A program made the position numbers and the translations under genes. Positions 52,092 to 63,517 of a DNA stretch of 64,000 nt are shown here, piece after piece; the first letter of the stretch is position 1, and each line of letters begins with the position of its first letter. The notes under the pieces are model-generated. The model was given only the letters and a program-made list of their open reading frames with translations. It ran no database searches and was not told where the DNA came from. This DNA comes from Methyloceanibacter sp. wino2 (lineage in GTDB: Bacteria > Pseudomonadota > Alphaproteobacteria > Rhizobiales > Methyloligellaceae), in contig NZ_CP028960.1 in NCBI RefSeq assembly GCF_003071365.1, positions 3,144,501 to 3,208,500 on the forward strand. The letters run 5' to 3'.

Positions 52092-52649
52092 TCAGACCTG
52101 CATGATCTCCGCTTCCTTGGTGGCGAGCGACTCGTCGATCTCCTTGATGACCTTGTCGGTCAAATCCTGAACTTTGTTGGCCAGCGCATGGTGCTCGTCC
52201 TTGCCCATGTCGCCGTCCTTCTCGGCCTTCTTCAAATGCTCCATGCCGTCGCGGCGCACGTTGCGCACGGCAATCCGGCCTTGCTCCGCATATTTGTGCG
52301 CGACCTTCGCCAGTTCCTGCCGCCGCTCCTCGTTGAGCTCGGGGATAGGCAGCCGCAAGAGCTGGCCTTCGACCACCGGGTTCAGACCCAAATCGGATTC
52401 GCGGATGGCTTTTTCAACCGCTGGTACCTGTCCCTTGTCCCAGACCTGCACGGTGATCATCCGTGCTTCAGGAACGTTGACGGTCGCCACCTGGTTCAGC
52501 GGCATCGGGTTTCCATAGGCGGACACCATCACCGGATCCAATAGGCTGGCGCTGGCGCGGCCGGTGCGCAGCCCGCTGAACTCGTGCTTTAGAGAGCTCA
52601 GCGCGCCGCGCATTCTCCGTTCGATTTCATCCAAGTCAAAGTCGGACAT
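52092..52649 (-). CDS. frr: Ribosome recycling factor
   Basis: Splits post-termination ribosomes with EF-G. The 185-residue length from ATG 52649 (GGGAAG upstream) equals the family standard. The three-helix bundle and tRNA-mimic hinge are recognisable in [13 protein letters not shown] and [20 protein letters not shown], with the C-terminal [11 protein letters not shown]. Positioned after pyrH as usual. Confidence 0.97.
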   Translation of the reverse strand: MSDFDLDEIERRMRGALSSLKHEFSGLRTGRASASLLDPVMVSAYGNPMPLNQVATVNVPEARMITVQVWDKGQVPAVEKAIRESDLGLNPVVEGQLLRLPIPELNEERRQELAKVAHKYAEQGRIAVRNVRRDGMEHLKKAEKDGDMGKDEHHALANKVQDLTDKVIKEIDESLATKEAEIMQV

Positions 52650-52733
52650 CTTGTCTTCCCTAGCAGCCATCGTTCCGGCGTTCCGAGCCGGCTCTGGCGC
52701 GTTGTGTTGGCGTTTCCGAATGTGTGGGACGGC

Positions 52734-53468
52734 TTAACCGCCGTCGATGGTCGTCGAGGCCCCTTGCCCTTGGAGTTCAAGAGCCAAGCTGCCTTGGTTC
52801 TTGATCGAGAACACAATTATCGGAATCCGGTTGTCGCGGGCAAGGGCGATTGCGGCCCCGTCCATGATCCTCAGATCCTGCTTGAGGACTTCGGCATAGC
52901 TCAGCCGGTCATAACGCTTTGCGTCCGGGACCTTCTTGGGGTCGGCGGAATAGACGCCGTCGACCTGCGTGGCCTTGTAAAGCGCCTCGCATTCCATCTC
53001 GGCGGCGCGCAGCGCGGCGGCCGTATCGGTCGTGAAGAACGGATTGCCGGTCCCGCCCGCGAAGACCAGGACACGCCCCTTGCTGAGATGATCGAGCGCC
53101 TTGTCCCGGATATACGGCTCGCAGACTGTCGGCATCGGGATCGCGGAAAGGACGCGGGCCGTCTGCCCTGCCCGTTCGATGGCCGTCTGAAGCGCGAGCG
53201 CGTTCATGACTGTCGCCAACATGCCCATGTAATCGGCGCGGGCGCGGTCGATGCCGCCCTCGGCCGCCATCATGCCGCGGAAGATATTACCGCCGCCGAC
53301 GACGACACAGATCTCGACGCCGATCGCCGCTGCGGCGGCGATGTCCTTCGCGATCGGATCGATGACATCGAGGTCGATTCCGAAGCCCTTATCGCCGGCG
53401 AGCGCTTCCCCGGAGAGTTTGACGAGTACGCGCCTGTAGCGCGACTTCGCGGCAGACGGTGTGTCCAT
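52734..53468 (-). CDS. pyrH: UMP kinase PyrH
   Basis: Phosphorylates UMP to UDP. Amino-acid-kinase fold: [12 protein letters not shown] at the start, [24 protein letters not shown], and [13 protein letters not shown]. The start at ATG 53468 (244 residues) is preferred over the overlapping TTG 53471. It lies between tsf and frr in the conserved rpsB-tsf-pyrH-frr order. Confidence 0.97.
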   Translation of the reverse strand: MDTPSAAKSRYRRVLVKLSGEALAGDKGFGIDLDVIDPIAKDIAAAAAIGVEICVVVGGGNIFRGMMAAEGGIDRARADYMGMLATVMNALALQTAIERAGQTARVLSAIPMPTVCEPYIRDKALDHLSKGRVLVFAGGTGNPFFTTDTAAALRAAEMECEALYKATQVDGVYSADPKKVPDAKRYDRLSYAEVLKQDLRIMDGAAIALARDNRIPIIVFSIKNQGSLALELQGQGASTTIDGG

Positions 53469-53588
53469 CAACGCATGGCTCCGGCGGCAATATGGCGGGA
53501 TTAACCCGAAAACTGGCCGGGTGGAAATGCCCCCGGCCCACCCAGGCTTGGATAGGCGGCGACTCGATACCGAGCCACCGCCTGAACC

Positions 53589-54515
53589 CTATGCGCCCGA
53601 GGCAGCGGCGGCAACCTCCGCGGCGAAGTCGCCTTCATCCTTCTCGATGCCTTCGCCCAGGGCAAACCGGTAGAATCCAACGATCTTGACGGGTGCGCCC
53701 GCATCCTTGCCGACGGCTTCCATGGCCTTGGCGACCGTGTTGTCCGGATCGTGCACGAAGGGCTGCTGGAGCAGGACGACTTCCTCGTAGAACTTCCGCA
53801 AGCGGCCCTCGACCATCTTCTCGATGACGTTGTCCGGCTTGCCGGACTCCTTCGCCTGCTCGGTGAGGACGGTGCGCTCGCGCTCGACCAGGTCCTGGTC
53901 CAGGCTGTCCGTGTCGATGGCTTGCGGGTTCGTCGCCGCGATGTGCATGGCGACCTGCTTGCCGAAGCCCCTCACGGTCTCCGCATCGCCGGTCGACTCC
54001 AGAGCGACGATTACGCCGATCTTGCCGAGACCGGGCGCGGCCTGGTTATGGATGTAGCTCGCGACCACGCCCTTGCCGGCGTCCAGATAGGCCGTCCTGC
54101 GCAAAGTCATGTTCTCGCCGATCGAGCCGACCATCTCTTTCAGGGTGTCAGCGACAGAGCTGCCACCCTTGTAGGCTTCCGCACCGAGCTTCTCGATGTC
54201 GCCCTTGGCCTTGATGGCCGAGTCGGAAATGGCGGTGACCATTTCCTGGAAAGTCGGGTTCCGGGCCACGAAGTCGGTCTCGGAATTGACTTCAACGAGG
54301 GCAGCTTCCGTATCTGTCTCCGCGATGCCGATCAGGCCTTCGGCGGCGACACGGCCGGCCTTCTTCGCCGCCTTGGCGAGGCCTTTAGCACGAAGCCAAT
54401 CAACGGCGGCTTCCATGTCGCCGTCGTTCTCGTTCAGGGCCGACTTACAATCCATCATGCCCGCGCCGGTCTTCTCGCGGAGCTCCTTGACCATGGCCGC
54501 AGTGATCGTCGCCAT
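53589..54515 (-). CDS. tsf: Translation elongation factor Ts
   Basis: Nucleotide exchange factor for EF-Tu. N-terminal UBA-like domain ([18 protein letters not shown]), signature [13 protein letters not shown], and a dimerisation core. Length 308. It is 46 bp after rpsB and 120 bp before pyrH. Confidence 0.97.
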   Translation of the reverse strand: MATITAAMVKELREKTGAGMMDCKSALNENDGDMEAAVDWLRAKGLAKAAKKAGRVAAEGLIGIAETDTEAALVEVNSETDFVARNPTFQEMVTAISDSAIKAKGDIEKLGAEAYKGGSSVADTLKEMVGSIGENMTLRRTAYLDAGKGVVASYIHNQAAPGLGKIGVIVALESTGDAETVRGFGKQVAMHIAATNPQAIDTDSLDQDLVERERTVLTEQAKESGKPDNVIEKMVEGRLRKFYEEVVLLQQPFVHDPDNTVAKAMEAVGKDAGAPVKIVGFYRFALGEGIEKDEGDFAAEVAAAASGA

Positions 54516-54561
54516 CAGTTCCTCTTCACTTGTTCCGGGCCGACAGGGCCCGGCTTTTCAA

Positions 54562-55377
54562 TTACGCGTTTGCTGTGGACTCAGCCGTGCCGGCTTCGGC
54601 CGGGGCTGCTTCCGTTGCCGGGGCCTCTTCGATGGCCGGCTCGGCCATGGGCTCCTCGGCTTCGCCCAGATCAACGCCCACCGATCCCTGGCCGCGCTCG
54701 ATGCCGTCAATGGCGGCACGGGCAATCAGGTCGCAGTACAGCGTGATCGCGCGCCCGGCGTCATCGTTGCCGGGAATGGGATAGTTGATGCCGTCCGGAT
54801 CGCAGTTTGAATCGACGATTGCGACGACGGGGATATTCAGCTTGCGGGCCTCGGCGATCGCGATGGACTCCTTGTTGGTGTCGATCACGAAGATGAGGTC
54901 CGGCGGAGCACCCATGTCCTTGATGCCGCCGAGCGAGATCTCCAGCTTGTCCCTCTCGCGGGTCAGCTGCAGCAGCTCTTTCTTCGTGAGACCGCGATGC
55001 TCGCCGTCGAGCAGCTCCTCTAGTGCCTTCAGGCGCTTGATGGAGTGCGAGATGGTGCGCCAGTTCGTCAGCGTACCGCCGAGCCAGCGGTGATTGATGA
55101 AGTACTGCGCCGACGAGCGCGCGCCTTCGGCAATCGCTTCCGTGGCCTGACGCTTGGTGCCCACGAAGAGCACGCGTCCGCCCTTGGCGACCACGTCGGA
55201 GACAGCGACCAGAGCCTGGTGCAGCAGCGGCACCGTCTGGGTCAGGTCGATGATGTGGATGTTGTTGCGGGAGCCGAAGATGAACGGCGCCATTTTCGGG
55301 TTCCAGCGATGCGTCTGGTGGCCGAAGTGAACACCAGCTTCCAAGAGCTGGCGCATAGAAAGATCGGGCAGTGCCAT
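54562..55377 (-). CDS. rpsB: 30S ribosomal protein S2
   Basis: Small-subunit ribosomal protein. Motifs [42 protein letters not shown] and [15 protein letters not shown]. The 271-residue protein carries a C-terminal Glu/Ala-rich tail of about 40 residues typical of alphaproteobacteria. A promoter and a leader hairpin lie upstream. Confidence 0.97.
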   Translation of the reverse strand: MALPDLSMRQLLEAGVHFGHQTHRWNPKMAPFIFGSRNNIHIIDLTQTVPLLHQALVAVSDVVAKGGRVLFVGTKRQATEAIAEGARSSAQYFINHRWLGGTLTNWRTISHSIKRLKALEELLDGEHRGLTKKELLQLTRERDKLEISLGGIKDMGAPPDLIFVIDTNKESIAIAEARKLNIPVVAIVDSNCDPDGINYPIPGNDDAGRAITLYCDLIARAAIDGIERGQGSVGVDLGEAEEPMAEPAIEEAPATEAAPAEAGTAESTANA

Positions 55378-55425
55378 GGGACTGCAGACTCCTTTTTCCG
55401 GTTTTTCCGCCGCGGGGCGTTGAGA

Positions 55426-55445
55426 GACCGGCCAAAAGACCGGTC
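55426..55445 (-). promoter_or_regulatory. Leader hairpin upstream of rpsB
   Basis: GACCGG, an 8-nt loop, CCGGTC, 49 nt before the rpsB ATG in the mRNA leader. S2 controls its own operon in several bacteria through the leader, so this is a candidate site; the structure is short and the link is inference. Confidence 0.3.
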
Positions 55446-55513
55446 ACCGGAGCGAGCGCAAAGGTTATAGAGGCCCTTTGTGACGCTTTGTCCCCGCGTG
55501 TGAGATGGTGCGC

Positions 55514-55542
55514 CTTATAGGGGGCACGCCCGTGCTTGGCAA
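55514..55542 (-). promoter_or_regulatory. Sigma-70-type promoter for the rpsB-tsf-pyrH run
   Basis: On the minus strand TTGCCA (55537-55542), a 17-nt spacer and TATAAG (55514-55519), leaving a leader of about 130 nt before rpsB. The gap to dnaE (55378-55589) holds nothing else clear. Confidence 0.6.
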
Positions 55543-55589
55543 GTCTGGAAACGCCTCCAAATCAAGGGCTCAGAGGACTTCGGTAGGAC

Positions 55590-58500
55590 CTAGATCGCGC
55601 TGACGTCCAGGACCCCGTCCAGAAGCTTGAGCGCACTGCGTTGCCGGGGTGTGGAATCGATGCCTTGCGGCAGGTCGAACTCGACCTCCTTGCCGTCGAT
55701 GAGGAGACGCAGGCGAAACCGTCCCTGCCCGCCTTCAGCGTCGATCTGCGCAGCCAGCAGCGATAGGGCCTGGGGATCGTCCACGGTGACTTTCATGCCC
55801 GAGGAGCGCTCTTCGGCGGTGTTGTCCAGGGACGAGAGCCCTTGAACGCGGACCCGCACGGTTTCGCCATCCGCTTCGGCTTCCACGTCGAGAAGCACCA
55901 CCGATCCGGCTTCCAGAAGGTCCCGGCCCGCAATCAGCGCTTCGGAGAAGATCACCGCCTCGAACTGGCCGGTGGCATCGGAAAAGGCAACAAACGCATA
56001 GGGGTTGCCGGTCTTGCCTTTGCGCTCGCGCGAAGACAGCACCGTGCCGGCAAGCCGGCCCACAACGCGTTTGGTCTGCGCCTTTGCCGCGAATTCGGTC
56101 CAGGTCTCGACGCCCAGAGACTTGAGGACCTCGCTGTATTCGTCGAGCGGGTGCCCGGTCAGAAAGAAGCCCACAGCCTCGAACTCTTTGGCAAGCCTGT
56201 CCGTCGGTAGCCATGCTTGCGCCTTGCGCAGTTCGATGGGCGGCGGGGCCTGATTGCCGCCGGAGAAGAACAGGTCGTTCTGGCCGCCGGCGCGCGCTTC
56301 TTGGGCGCTGTTCCCGGCGAGGACCATCCGGTCCACGTTCTCGAGCGCCGTGGCCCGGTCGATGCCGAGTTCGTCAAAGGCCCGGCGGTCGCGAGAGTCT
56401 CCAGTGCGCGCTTGTTTACGTGGCGCGGGTTCAAGCGGCGTGCGAAGTCCGAGATGTCGCCGAACAGTCCGTTGGCGTTCCGCTCCGCCACAATGGACTC
56501 GACGGCTGGCTGACCGACATTCTTCAGTGCCGCGAGGGAGTAGCGGATCGCCTTTCCATTCGGGATGAAGCCGACTTCCGAGTAGTTCACCGACGGCTGC
56601 TCGAGCTTGATGCCGAGGCGCCGCGCCTCCTGCGCGAAGCTGTTGAGCTTGTCGGCGTTGCCCATGTCCAGCGTCATGGAGGCCGCGACGAACTCGGGCG
56701 GGTAGTTCGCCTTGAGATAGGCCGTCTGGTAGGCGATCAGCGCATAGGCCGCTGCGTGGGACTTGTTGAAGCCGTAGCCGGCGAACTTGGCCACCAGTTC
56801 GAAGATGTATTCCGCCCGGCCCTTCTCGACGCCGTTTGCCACGGCACCGTCGACGAAGCGCTTCCGCTGCTTGTCCATCTCGGCCTTGATCTTCTTGCCC
56901 ATGGCCCGGCGCAGCAGGTCGGCTTCGCCCAGCGAGTAGCCCGACAGGACCTGAGCGATCTGCATCACCTGTTCCTGGTAGATGATGACGCCGTAGGTCT
57001 CCGCCAGGATCGGCTCGATCATGGGATGAAGGCTTTCGATCTTCTCCTTGCCGTGCTTCCGGTTCACGAATGTCTCGATGTTGTCCATCGGGCCCGGCCG
57101 GTAGAGGGCCACCATGGCGATGATGTCTTCGAACCGGTCGGGCTTCAGCTTGCGCAAGGCATCGCGCATGCCCTGGCTTTCCAGCTGGAACACGCCGACC
57201 GTCTCGGCCCGCTGGATCATCTCGTAGGTCTTGGTGTCGTCGAGCGGGATCTTCGACGGATCGATGTCGGGTCCATCGCGGGCAATCAGCTTCCGCGCCA
57301 TGTCGAGGACCGTCAGCGTCTTGAGCCCCAGGAAGTCAAACTTCACCAGCCCGGCTGCTTCCGCCCACTTCATGTTGAACTGGGTCGCGGGGAGCTGCGC
57401 GCGCGCGTCCCGATAAAGCGGCACCAGCTCGGTCAGGGGCCGGTCCGCAATCACCACGCCCGCCGCGTGGGTCGAGGCGTGCCGGTAGAGGCCTTCGAGC
57501 CGTTGTCCGATGTCGAGCAGCTTGGCGACGATCGGCTCCTTGTCGCGCTCCTCCTGCAGGCGCGGCTCCCCGGCAATGGCCTGGGGCAGCGTCACAGGGT
57601 TGGCCGGGTTCATGGGAACGAGCTTGCAGAGCCGGTCCACCTGCCCATAGGGCATCTGCAGCACGCGGCCCACGTCGCGCAGCACGGCGCGGGCCTGGAG
57701 CTTACCGAAGGTGATGATCTGCGCGACACGGTCGGCCCCGTAGCGGTCGCGGACGTAAGCGATAACTTCGTCGCGGCGGTCCTGGCAGAAGTCGATATCG
57801 AAGTCCGGCATGGACACGCGTTCCGGGTTCAGGAAGCGTTCGAACAGGAGCCCGAAGCGGATGGGGTCCAGATCGGTGATCGTCAGCGCGTAGGCGACGA
57901 GCGAGCCCGCGCCGGAGCCGCGCCCCGGCCCCACGGGGATGCCCTGCCCTTTGGTCCATTTGATGAAGTCCGAAACGATCAGGAAGTAGCCCTGATAGTT
58001 CATGCGGGTGATGATTTCGAGCTCGAAGGCGAGCCGCTCGCGATAGGCCGCCTCGTCCGAACCCGGGGCTGTTCCGTGTTGTGCAATACGCGCGGCAAGT
58101 CCTTCTTCCGCCTGCCGTTTCAGCTCCTCGGCCTCGGTCTCGGCAAGGGCGGCGCTTGCCTCGCCACCGGAAAGAAACGCCGGCAGGATCGGACTTCGCT
58201 TTTGCGGCCGGTAGGCGCAACGCCGGGCGATCTCGGCCGTGTTCTCGATGGCCTCGGGCAGGTCGGCAAATAAAGCCCGCATCTCGGCCGCGGACTTGAA
58301 ATAGTGCTCGGGGCTGAGGCGGCGGCGTTCGTCGACGGCCACGTAGCTGCCTTGCGCGATGCAGATCAGCGCGTCGTGCGCCTCGAAATCGTCCGTGGTG
58401 GCGAAGAACGGCTCATTGGTGGCCACGAGCGGGATCGACCGCTCATAGGCCAGCTGCACCAGGTGGGGCTCGACGGCCCTTTCCTGTGCGAGACCATGGC

Positions 58501-59050
58501 GTTGGAGCTCAATATAGAAGCGGTCTCCAAAGATCGAATGCAGCGCCTCGACGCGGGCACGGGCAAGCTCCGCATTCCCGTCCGCGAAGGCCGTGTCGAT
58601 GAGGCCCTCGGGTCCGCCGCTGAGCGCGATCAAGCCTTGGGAGTGTTCCGCCAGTTCATCGATGGTGACGAAGGCGTCCCCCGTCTCGGCCGCCGTGAAA
58701 TAGGCGCGGCTCGAAAGCTCCATCAGATTGCCGTAGCCGGCCTCATCCTTGGCCAGGAGCGCTATGCGGCCGTCGGGGGTCTGGTTCACCGGCTCCGGGG
58801 CCCCGCCCTTCTTGCCGGGCTTATCAAAGGTCAGGTTCAGCGTGCAGCCGATAATGGGCTGGATGCCGGCGCCGGAGACGGCCTCGGAGAATTCGAGCGC
58901 GCCGAACAGATTGTTGGAATCGGTCAGCGCCAGAGCCGGCGCCGCGTCGGCCTTGGCCAGCTCGACGAGCTTCGGAATCGTGAGCGCGCCTTCCAGCAAG
59001 GAATAGGCGGAATGCACGCGCAGGTGCACGAAGGGCTTGTTTTCGCTCAT
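55590..59050 (-). CDS. dnaE: DNA polymerase III subunit alpha, reading frame broken once
   Basis: Replicative polymerase. PHP domain at the N-terminus ([17 protein letters not shown]), the catalytic palm with [19 protein letters not shown], then [20 protein letters not shown], helix-hairpin-helix and a C-terminal OB domain ([19 protein letters not shown]). As written the frame ends soon after [11 protein letters not shown]; adding one G to the run at 56381-56383 restores [14 protein letters not shown] and joins both parts into 1153 residues, the normal size. Essential, so probably a sequence error. It follows lolD on the same strand. Confidence 0.94.
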
Positions 59051-59132
59051 GATGTTCCGTCTTGGGGGCGGTCAGAGACTCACCAGGCTTCTCGACGGAA
59101 TTGTGGACCCTTGAGCCCGTATGGCAAGGCGC

Positions 59133-59851
59133 CTAGCCGACCGCTTCCACGACGGCGACCTCTTCCTCCACAAGCAATCCGTCCGTCAGGCGCAGGACCC
59201 GGTCCATGCGCGCGGCCAGATCGAGATTGTGGGTGGCAATCACGGCTGCGACTCCCTCATCCCGAACAAGGTGCATCATCTGGTCGAAGACCCTGTCGGC
59301 GGTGTTCGGATCGAGGTTCCCCGTCGGCTCGTCAGCAAGAAGGACCTTGGGCTGGTTCGCCACGGCGCGCGCAATGGCCACGCGCTGCTGCTCGCCACCG
59401 GAGAGCTCTGCCGGCCGGTGGGTCCAGCGGTCCTTGAGACCGAGCGGGTCCAGAAGCGCCTTGGCTCGGGCCTCGGCGTCGTCCTTGGAGCGGCCGAGCA
59501 CGAGCTGGGGCAGCATCACGTTCTCCAGCGCCGAGAACTCGGCAGCAGGTGGTGGAACTGATAGACGAAGCCTACTTCCATCCGCCGGATGCGCGTGCGC
59601 TCGTTGTCTCCCGATGTGCCGCAGTCGCGGCCGTTGATGATCACGCTGCCTGCATCGGGCTTTTCGAGAAGGCCCGCGATATGCAGGAGGGTCGACTTGC
59701 CGGCGCCCGAAGGGCCGAGCAACGCCACGGTCTCACCCGGGTAGAAGGTCGCATTGGCCAGCTTCAAGACATCGATGCGGCGGTCACCTTGGGTGAAGCC
59801 CCGCTCGAGATCGACGAGCTGCAATGCCGGCGTTCTTTCGATCGCGTCCAC
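59133..59851 (-). CDS. lolD: Lipoprotein-releasing ABC transporter ATP-binding protein LolD, frame broken once
   Basis: ATPase that powers extraction of lipoproteins from the inner membrane. Walker [10 protein letters not shown] is in the first reading frame, signature LSGGEQQR and Walker [13 protein letters not shown] are in the second. The switch occurs in the Q-loop region after [10 protein letters not shown]: one added G at 59540/59541 gives [19 protein letters not shown], the exact LolD sequence, and 239 residues. It follows lolC after 8 bp. Confidence 0.93.
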
Positions 59852-59859
59852 GGTTCCCC

Positions 59860-61161
59860 CTACTCGTAGCGCAGCGCTTCGACCGGATCGAGCCGGGAGG
59901 CGCGCCAGGCCGGATAGACGGAGGCCAGAACGGAGAGCGTCAGCGCCATGATCACGACGGAGGTCGTCTCTCCCGAATCCATCTCCGCCGGAAGCTCGGA
60001 CAGGTAGTAGAGCTCGGCCGGGAAGAGTTCGGTATCCGTAAGCCAGGAGACGAACCAGCGGATGTGGTCGATGTTCAGACAGACGAGCACGCCGAGGGCA
60101 AGCCCGGCCAGCGTCCCGGCGACGCCGATCGTGGCGCCCGCGATCAGAAAGATCCGCATCACGGAGCCGCGCGTGGCTCCCATGGTTCGAAGGATCGCGA
60201 TGTCGCGCGCCTTGTCCTTCACGAGCATCTTCAGGCCCGAAATGATATTTAGCGCCGCCACCAGAACGATCAGTGTCAGGATCAAGAACATCACGTTGCG
60301 TTCGACCTGCAGGGCCGAAAAGAAGGTCGCGTTGCGCTGGCGCCAGTCGGTGACATAGATGGACGGTCCGCCGGCCTTGAGGATAGCGGGCGCGAGTTCA
60401 GCAACTTCGTCCGGCGATTTCAGGACCACTTCGAGGACCGTCACCGAGTCAGGCTGATTGAAATAGATCTGCGCCTCGTTCAGCGGCATGAACATGATGC
60501 TCGCATCGTATTCGGACATACCGATCTCGAAGATCGCTACGACGGGATAGCGTTTGATGCGCGGCGCCGTGCCGAGCGGGGTTGACGCGCCGCGCGGTGT
60601 CAGGATCGAGACGCTGTCTCCGACCTTGACGTTGAGCGTGTTCGCCATGCGGCTGCCGATGGCGATGCCGGGATTGTCGTCGAAGCCGTCGAGCGTGCCG
60701 AAATGAACCTTGCTCGAAATGGCCTTCAGGCTCTTGAGATCGTCTTCGCGCAGGCCGCGCACCAGGGCTCCGGTAGAGCCGAGCGGCGTCGACGCGAGCA
60801 CCTGGCCTTCGACAAGCGGAAGCGCGTGCTTCACGTCGGGCACGTTCCCGATCCGCTTGGAGACCTCGTCATAGTCCGTGAACTGTCCGACGCTGTGCAC
60901 GACCACATGGCCGTTCAGCCCGAGCATCTTGTCGAACAGCTCCTGCCGGAAGCCGTTCATGACCGCCATGACGATGATGAGCGTGGCCACGCCGAGCATG
61001 ATGCCAATGAAGGAAAAACCGGCAATGACGGAGATGAAGCCTTCCTTGCGGCGTGCGCGCAGGTACCGCAGCGCCACCAGCCATTCGAAGGGAGCGAAGG
61101 GGCGTGTGGTCGGTGCCGCGGGGCTTTCGACGTGTCCGGCTACGGTGTCGCTCGCGCTCAT
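59860..61161 (-). CDS. lolC: Lipoprotein-releasing ABC transporter permease LolC/LolE type
   Basis: Inner-membrane permease of the LolCDE family; alphaproteobacteria usually have one hybrid LolC/E. Four membrane segments: one after [17 protein letters not shown], then a large periplasmic MacB-like domain (about 65-290), and three at the end. The C-terminal motif [16 protein letters not shown] is typical. Length 433. The start overlaps the proS stop by 4 nt, and lolD follows. Confidence 0.94.
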   Translation of the reverse strand: MSASDTVAGHVESPAAPTTRPFAPFEWLVALRYLRARRKEGFISVIAGFSFIGIMLGVATLIIVMAVMNGFRQELFDKMLGLNGHVVVHSVGQFTDYDEVSKRIGNVPDVKHALPLVEGQVLASTPLGSTGALVRGLREDDLKSLKAISSKVHFGTLDGFDDNPGIAIGSRMANTLNVKVGDSVSILTPRGASTPLGTAPRIKRYPVVAIFEIGMSEYDASIMFMPLNEAQIYFNQPDSVTVLEVVLKSPDEVAELAPAILKAGGPSIYVTDWRQRNATFFSALQVERNVMFLILTLIVLVAALNIISGLKMLVKDKARDIAILRTMGATRGSVMRIFLIAGATIGVAGTLAGLALGVLVCLNIDHIRWFVSWLTDTELFPAELYYLSELPAEMDSGETTSVVIMALTLSVLASVYPAWRASRLDPVEALRYE

Positions 61162-62506
61162 GCGCCTTCCTTGGTACGGCCTGTCATTGCATCGGTCAGC
61201 ATAGTCAACGCCGAGTCGAAGGTGAGACTATGGCGGGCGCCGGTCGCACGTTCCTTCAGTTCGATCTCGCCGGCCTTCAGGCTTTTCGGCCCGACGATCA
61301 ACTGCCAGGGCAGACCGATCAGGTCCATGGCGGCGAATTTCGCGCCGGCGCGATCGTCGCGGTCGTCGTATAGCACGTCGAAGCCCGCATTTTGCAGCCG
61401 TGCGTAGAAGTCCTCGCACGCGGCATCCGTGTCCGCATCGCCAACCTTCAGGTTGATGAGACCGAGGTCGAACGGCGCCACCGTTTTCGGCCAGATGATG
61501 CCGGCCTTGTCGTGGGATGCTTCGATGATCGCGCCGACAAGACGGGACACGCCGATGCCGTAAGAGCCCATCTCGACGGTGATCAAGTCCCCGTCGGGAC
61601 CTTGCACCTTGGCGCCCATCGCTTCGGAGTATTTCGTCCCGAAGAAGAAGATGTGGCCGACTTCAATGCCGCGCGCGGTGACGCGGTCCGCGTCGGGGAC
61701 GTCCGACTCGAACCGTGTGGCGTCGTGCATTTCCGAGGTCGCCGCATATCGGCTGGTCCAGTCCTTCACGAGCGGCGCGAGGTCGCCGTCGTAGTCGAGG
61801 TCGGCACCAGGCGGCTCCATCGCGAGATAGTCTTTGTGGCAATAGACTTCGCTCTCGCCTGTTTCAGCCAGGATGATGAACTCGTGCGAGAGGTCGCCGC
61901 CGATCGGGCCGGTCTCGGCCGCCATGGGGATCGACTTCAGCCCCATGCGCGCGAAGGTGCGCAGGTAAGAGACGAACATTCTGTTGTAGGACTTGCGCGC
62001 GTCGTCCTGGGTGAGGTCGAACGAGTAGGAATCCTTCATCAGAAATTCGCGGCCGCGCATGACGCCGAACCGCGGTCTGATCTCGTCCCGGAACTTCCAT
62101 TGGATGTGGTAGAGGATGCGCGGCAGATCCTTGTAGGACTTCACACCGTCTCGGAAGATCGCCGTGATCAGTTCCTCGTTGGTCGGACCGTAGAGCATGT
62201 CGCGCTCGTGCCGGTCCTGGATGCGCAACATCTCCTTGCCGTAGTCGTCGTAGCGTCCGCTCTCGCGCCACAGATCCGCGGATTGGATCGTCGGCATCAG
62301 GAGTTCGAGTGCCCCTGCCGGTCCTGCTCCTCGCGCACGATCTGCTCGATCTTGCTCAGAACCCGGTAACCCAGAGGGAGCCAAGTGTAGATGCCAGCGC
62401 TCGACTGGCGGATCATGCCCGCACGGAGCATGAGCCGGTGCGAGACGATTTCCGCCTCTTTGGGGTCGTCACGCAGGATGGGCATAAAGAAACGGCTGAG
62501 GCGCAT
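61158..62506 (-). CDS. proS: Prolyl-tRNA synthetase, reading frame broken once
   Basis: Class II synthetase of the short, alphaproteobacterial type without the editing insertion. Motif 1/2 regions are seen in [21 protein letters not shown] and [13 protein letters not shown], and motif 3 in [14 protein letters not shown]. The frame changes after IVREEQDR; one G added in the run at 62318-62319 restores [15 protein letters not shown] and a 449-residue protein. ATG 62506 begins at the family start [15 protein letters not shown]. Same error type as in dnaE and lolD. Confidence 0.94.
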
Positions 62507-62613
62507 CGTGAAGCTCTGAAGGCGTTGATGTGGCCGAGGCCATGGAGGGCCGGCCGCGTTTGATCTCGGGCTGCAAGCGGCGGCGATGGCACCATGACGC
62601 ACCCTAGATGCGG

Positions 62614-62642
62614 CTAATAGACAAGTTCGCCCATGGTGGCAA
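62614..62642 (-). promoter_or_regulatory. Sigma-70-type promoter for the proS-lolCD-dnaE run
   Basis: On the minus strand TTGCCA (62637-62642), a 17-nt spacer and TATTAG (62614-62619), 108 bp before proS. The -35 box is identical to that of the rpsB promoter. Confidence 0.55.
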
Positions 62643-62901
62643 TCGAGCCGCGTGACCTTTATCGGATTGCCGCGATGATTCTCCGGCCGGGTTCACGCCC
62701 TGCGGTGGCCCGGGGGCGCGCCGCTTACTTGCAGTCGAAACTATGGCGAAAAACGCGCTCTGGTTTTAATCAGTTGGGGCGTGTGCCGCTCAATCAGGCA
62801 GTTTTACCCGTTTGAGCTCTCAATATGCCGGGTTTCTTTTGGTTCACAAATGAGGTGATCGACTTTTTCGAACTAATCTGCGTCGACCAGTCACAATCAT
62901 G
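62643..62901. other. Intergenic stretch without recognisable gene
   Basis: Part of the 711-bp gap between proS and the DUF1467 gene. Short frames exist on both strands (60 and 71 residues) but show no ribosome site, domain or codon pattern of a gene. The stretch becomes AT-richer towards 62820-62900, just before the candidate RNA promoter. Confidence 0.5.
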
Positions 62902-62930
62902 GTGACAATTTGGCGCGGCCAAGCTAGGGT
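62902..62930 (+). promoter_or_regulatory. Promoter of the candidate small RNA
   Basis: GTGACA (62902-62907), a 17-nt spacer and TAGGGT (62925-62930). Transcription would start near 62937. The -10 box is weak, so the call depends on the clear terminator downstream. Confidence 0.35.
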
Positions 62931-62936
62931 CCGCCC

Positions 62937-63183
62937 ACAACGCAAGAGCGCTCGGCCCCCGTAGGTTGTGACGTGAAGCGTTTAGAGATTGGACAATGTC
63001 AACGACCACTTAGTGGCAAAGACTATTTTGGTCCAAGTCTTGGGAGGAAAGACTCCTGGCGCGCGTCCACCCGATGGACAAGCGCAGCCGCTTTACCGCC
63101 CCGCTCCTCGAGAGCTGTCCCGGTGGTGAAGAAAAGGAGTAAACACTAAAAAAGCAGGGTCCTTTGGGACCTTGCTTTTTTTT
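62937..63183 (+). ncRNA. Candidate structured small RNA (about 245 nt), possibly with a 22-codon ORF
   Basis: A transcription unit bounded by a promoter-like pair and a strong terminator, with no protein gene of usual size. Structure seen: a CACAAC/GTTGTG stem (62936-62941 with 62965-62970), and a hairpin with stems GCGC and GTCCA closed over the loop CCCGA (61-85 after 63000). A very short frame, MSTTT, is at 62996-63013, and a 22-residue frame starts inside the hairpin at 63074 and ends at 63142, ending in CPGGEEKE; GGAGG lies 28 nt before it, too far for direct initiation. It does not match tmRNA, SRP RNA or RNase P by eye. Confidence 0.45.
63148..63183. terminator. Strong bidirectional intrinsic terminator
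   Basis: A-tract, GCA-GGGTCC, loop TTTG, GGACC-TTGC and a T-tract: continuous pairing over 15 bp with a single G-U pair (63148-63181) and flanking A6/T8. It can terminate the plus-strand RNA and the minus-strand transcript from mce-DUF1467. Confidence 0.9.
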
Positions 63184-63217
63184 ATGCCCACCCGCGCGCC
63201 AGCCTTCCGTTCACACC

Positions 63218-63514
63218 TCAATTCGTTTGAGGCGCTTCCTGAACCCGCTCGTACCGTGGGAAGAACGGAATGTCGTCGAGCCTGATGATGTGATGCACCA
63301 TGATGGCGTAGATGAAGGCGAAGACGATGCCGGACACGATGGTCGTGGCGATGATCTTCGGCAGCAGTCTAGGCTTGTGGGGCGCGCTGTCGGCGAAACC
63401 CGGATTGCTGGTTTCGCCCGCTTCCTCAGACGTGCGCACGCCCCAGGGCAAGATGGCGAAGAGCACAACCCACCAGATCACGAAGTAGATGGCGACGCCG
63501 AAGGCGAGACTCAT
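63218..63514 (-). CDS. DUF1467-family membrane protein
   Basis: A 98-residue protein with two membrane segments (about residues 5-24, VAIYFVIWWVVLFAILPWGV, and 54-75) separated by a polar loop. This matches the DUF1467 family, which in alphaproteobacteria lies next to methylmalonyl-CoA epimerase. Function unknown. The start is 3 bp after mce. Confidence 0.85.
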   Translation of the reverse strand: MSLAFGVAIYFVIWWVVLFAILPWGVRTSEEAGETSNPGFADSAPHKPRLLPKIIATTIVSGIVFAFIYAIMVHHIIRLDDIPFFPRYERVQEAPQTN

Positions 63515-63517
63515 GGC

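Noticed and set aside
56213-58273. 686-codon open frame antisense to dnaE
   Set aside because: Shadow of a GC-rich gene; Arg/His/Asp-rich translation without motifs or ribosome site.
62633-62815. 60-codon plus-strand frame in the proS-DUF1467 gap
   Set aside because: No ribosome binding site, no similarity, overlaps promoter elements.
62794-63009. 71-codon minus-strand frame opposite the candidate RNA
   Set aside because: No ribosome site and no domain; it runs across the candidate promoter.
62937-63183. Identification of the candidate RNA as RNase P RNA, SRP RNA, 6S or tmRNA
   Set aside because: A GGAGGAAAGACTCC stretch looks a little like the RNase P P4 region, but the conserved sequence and length do not fit, and no tag peptide or SRP loop is present.
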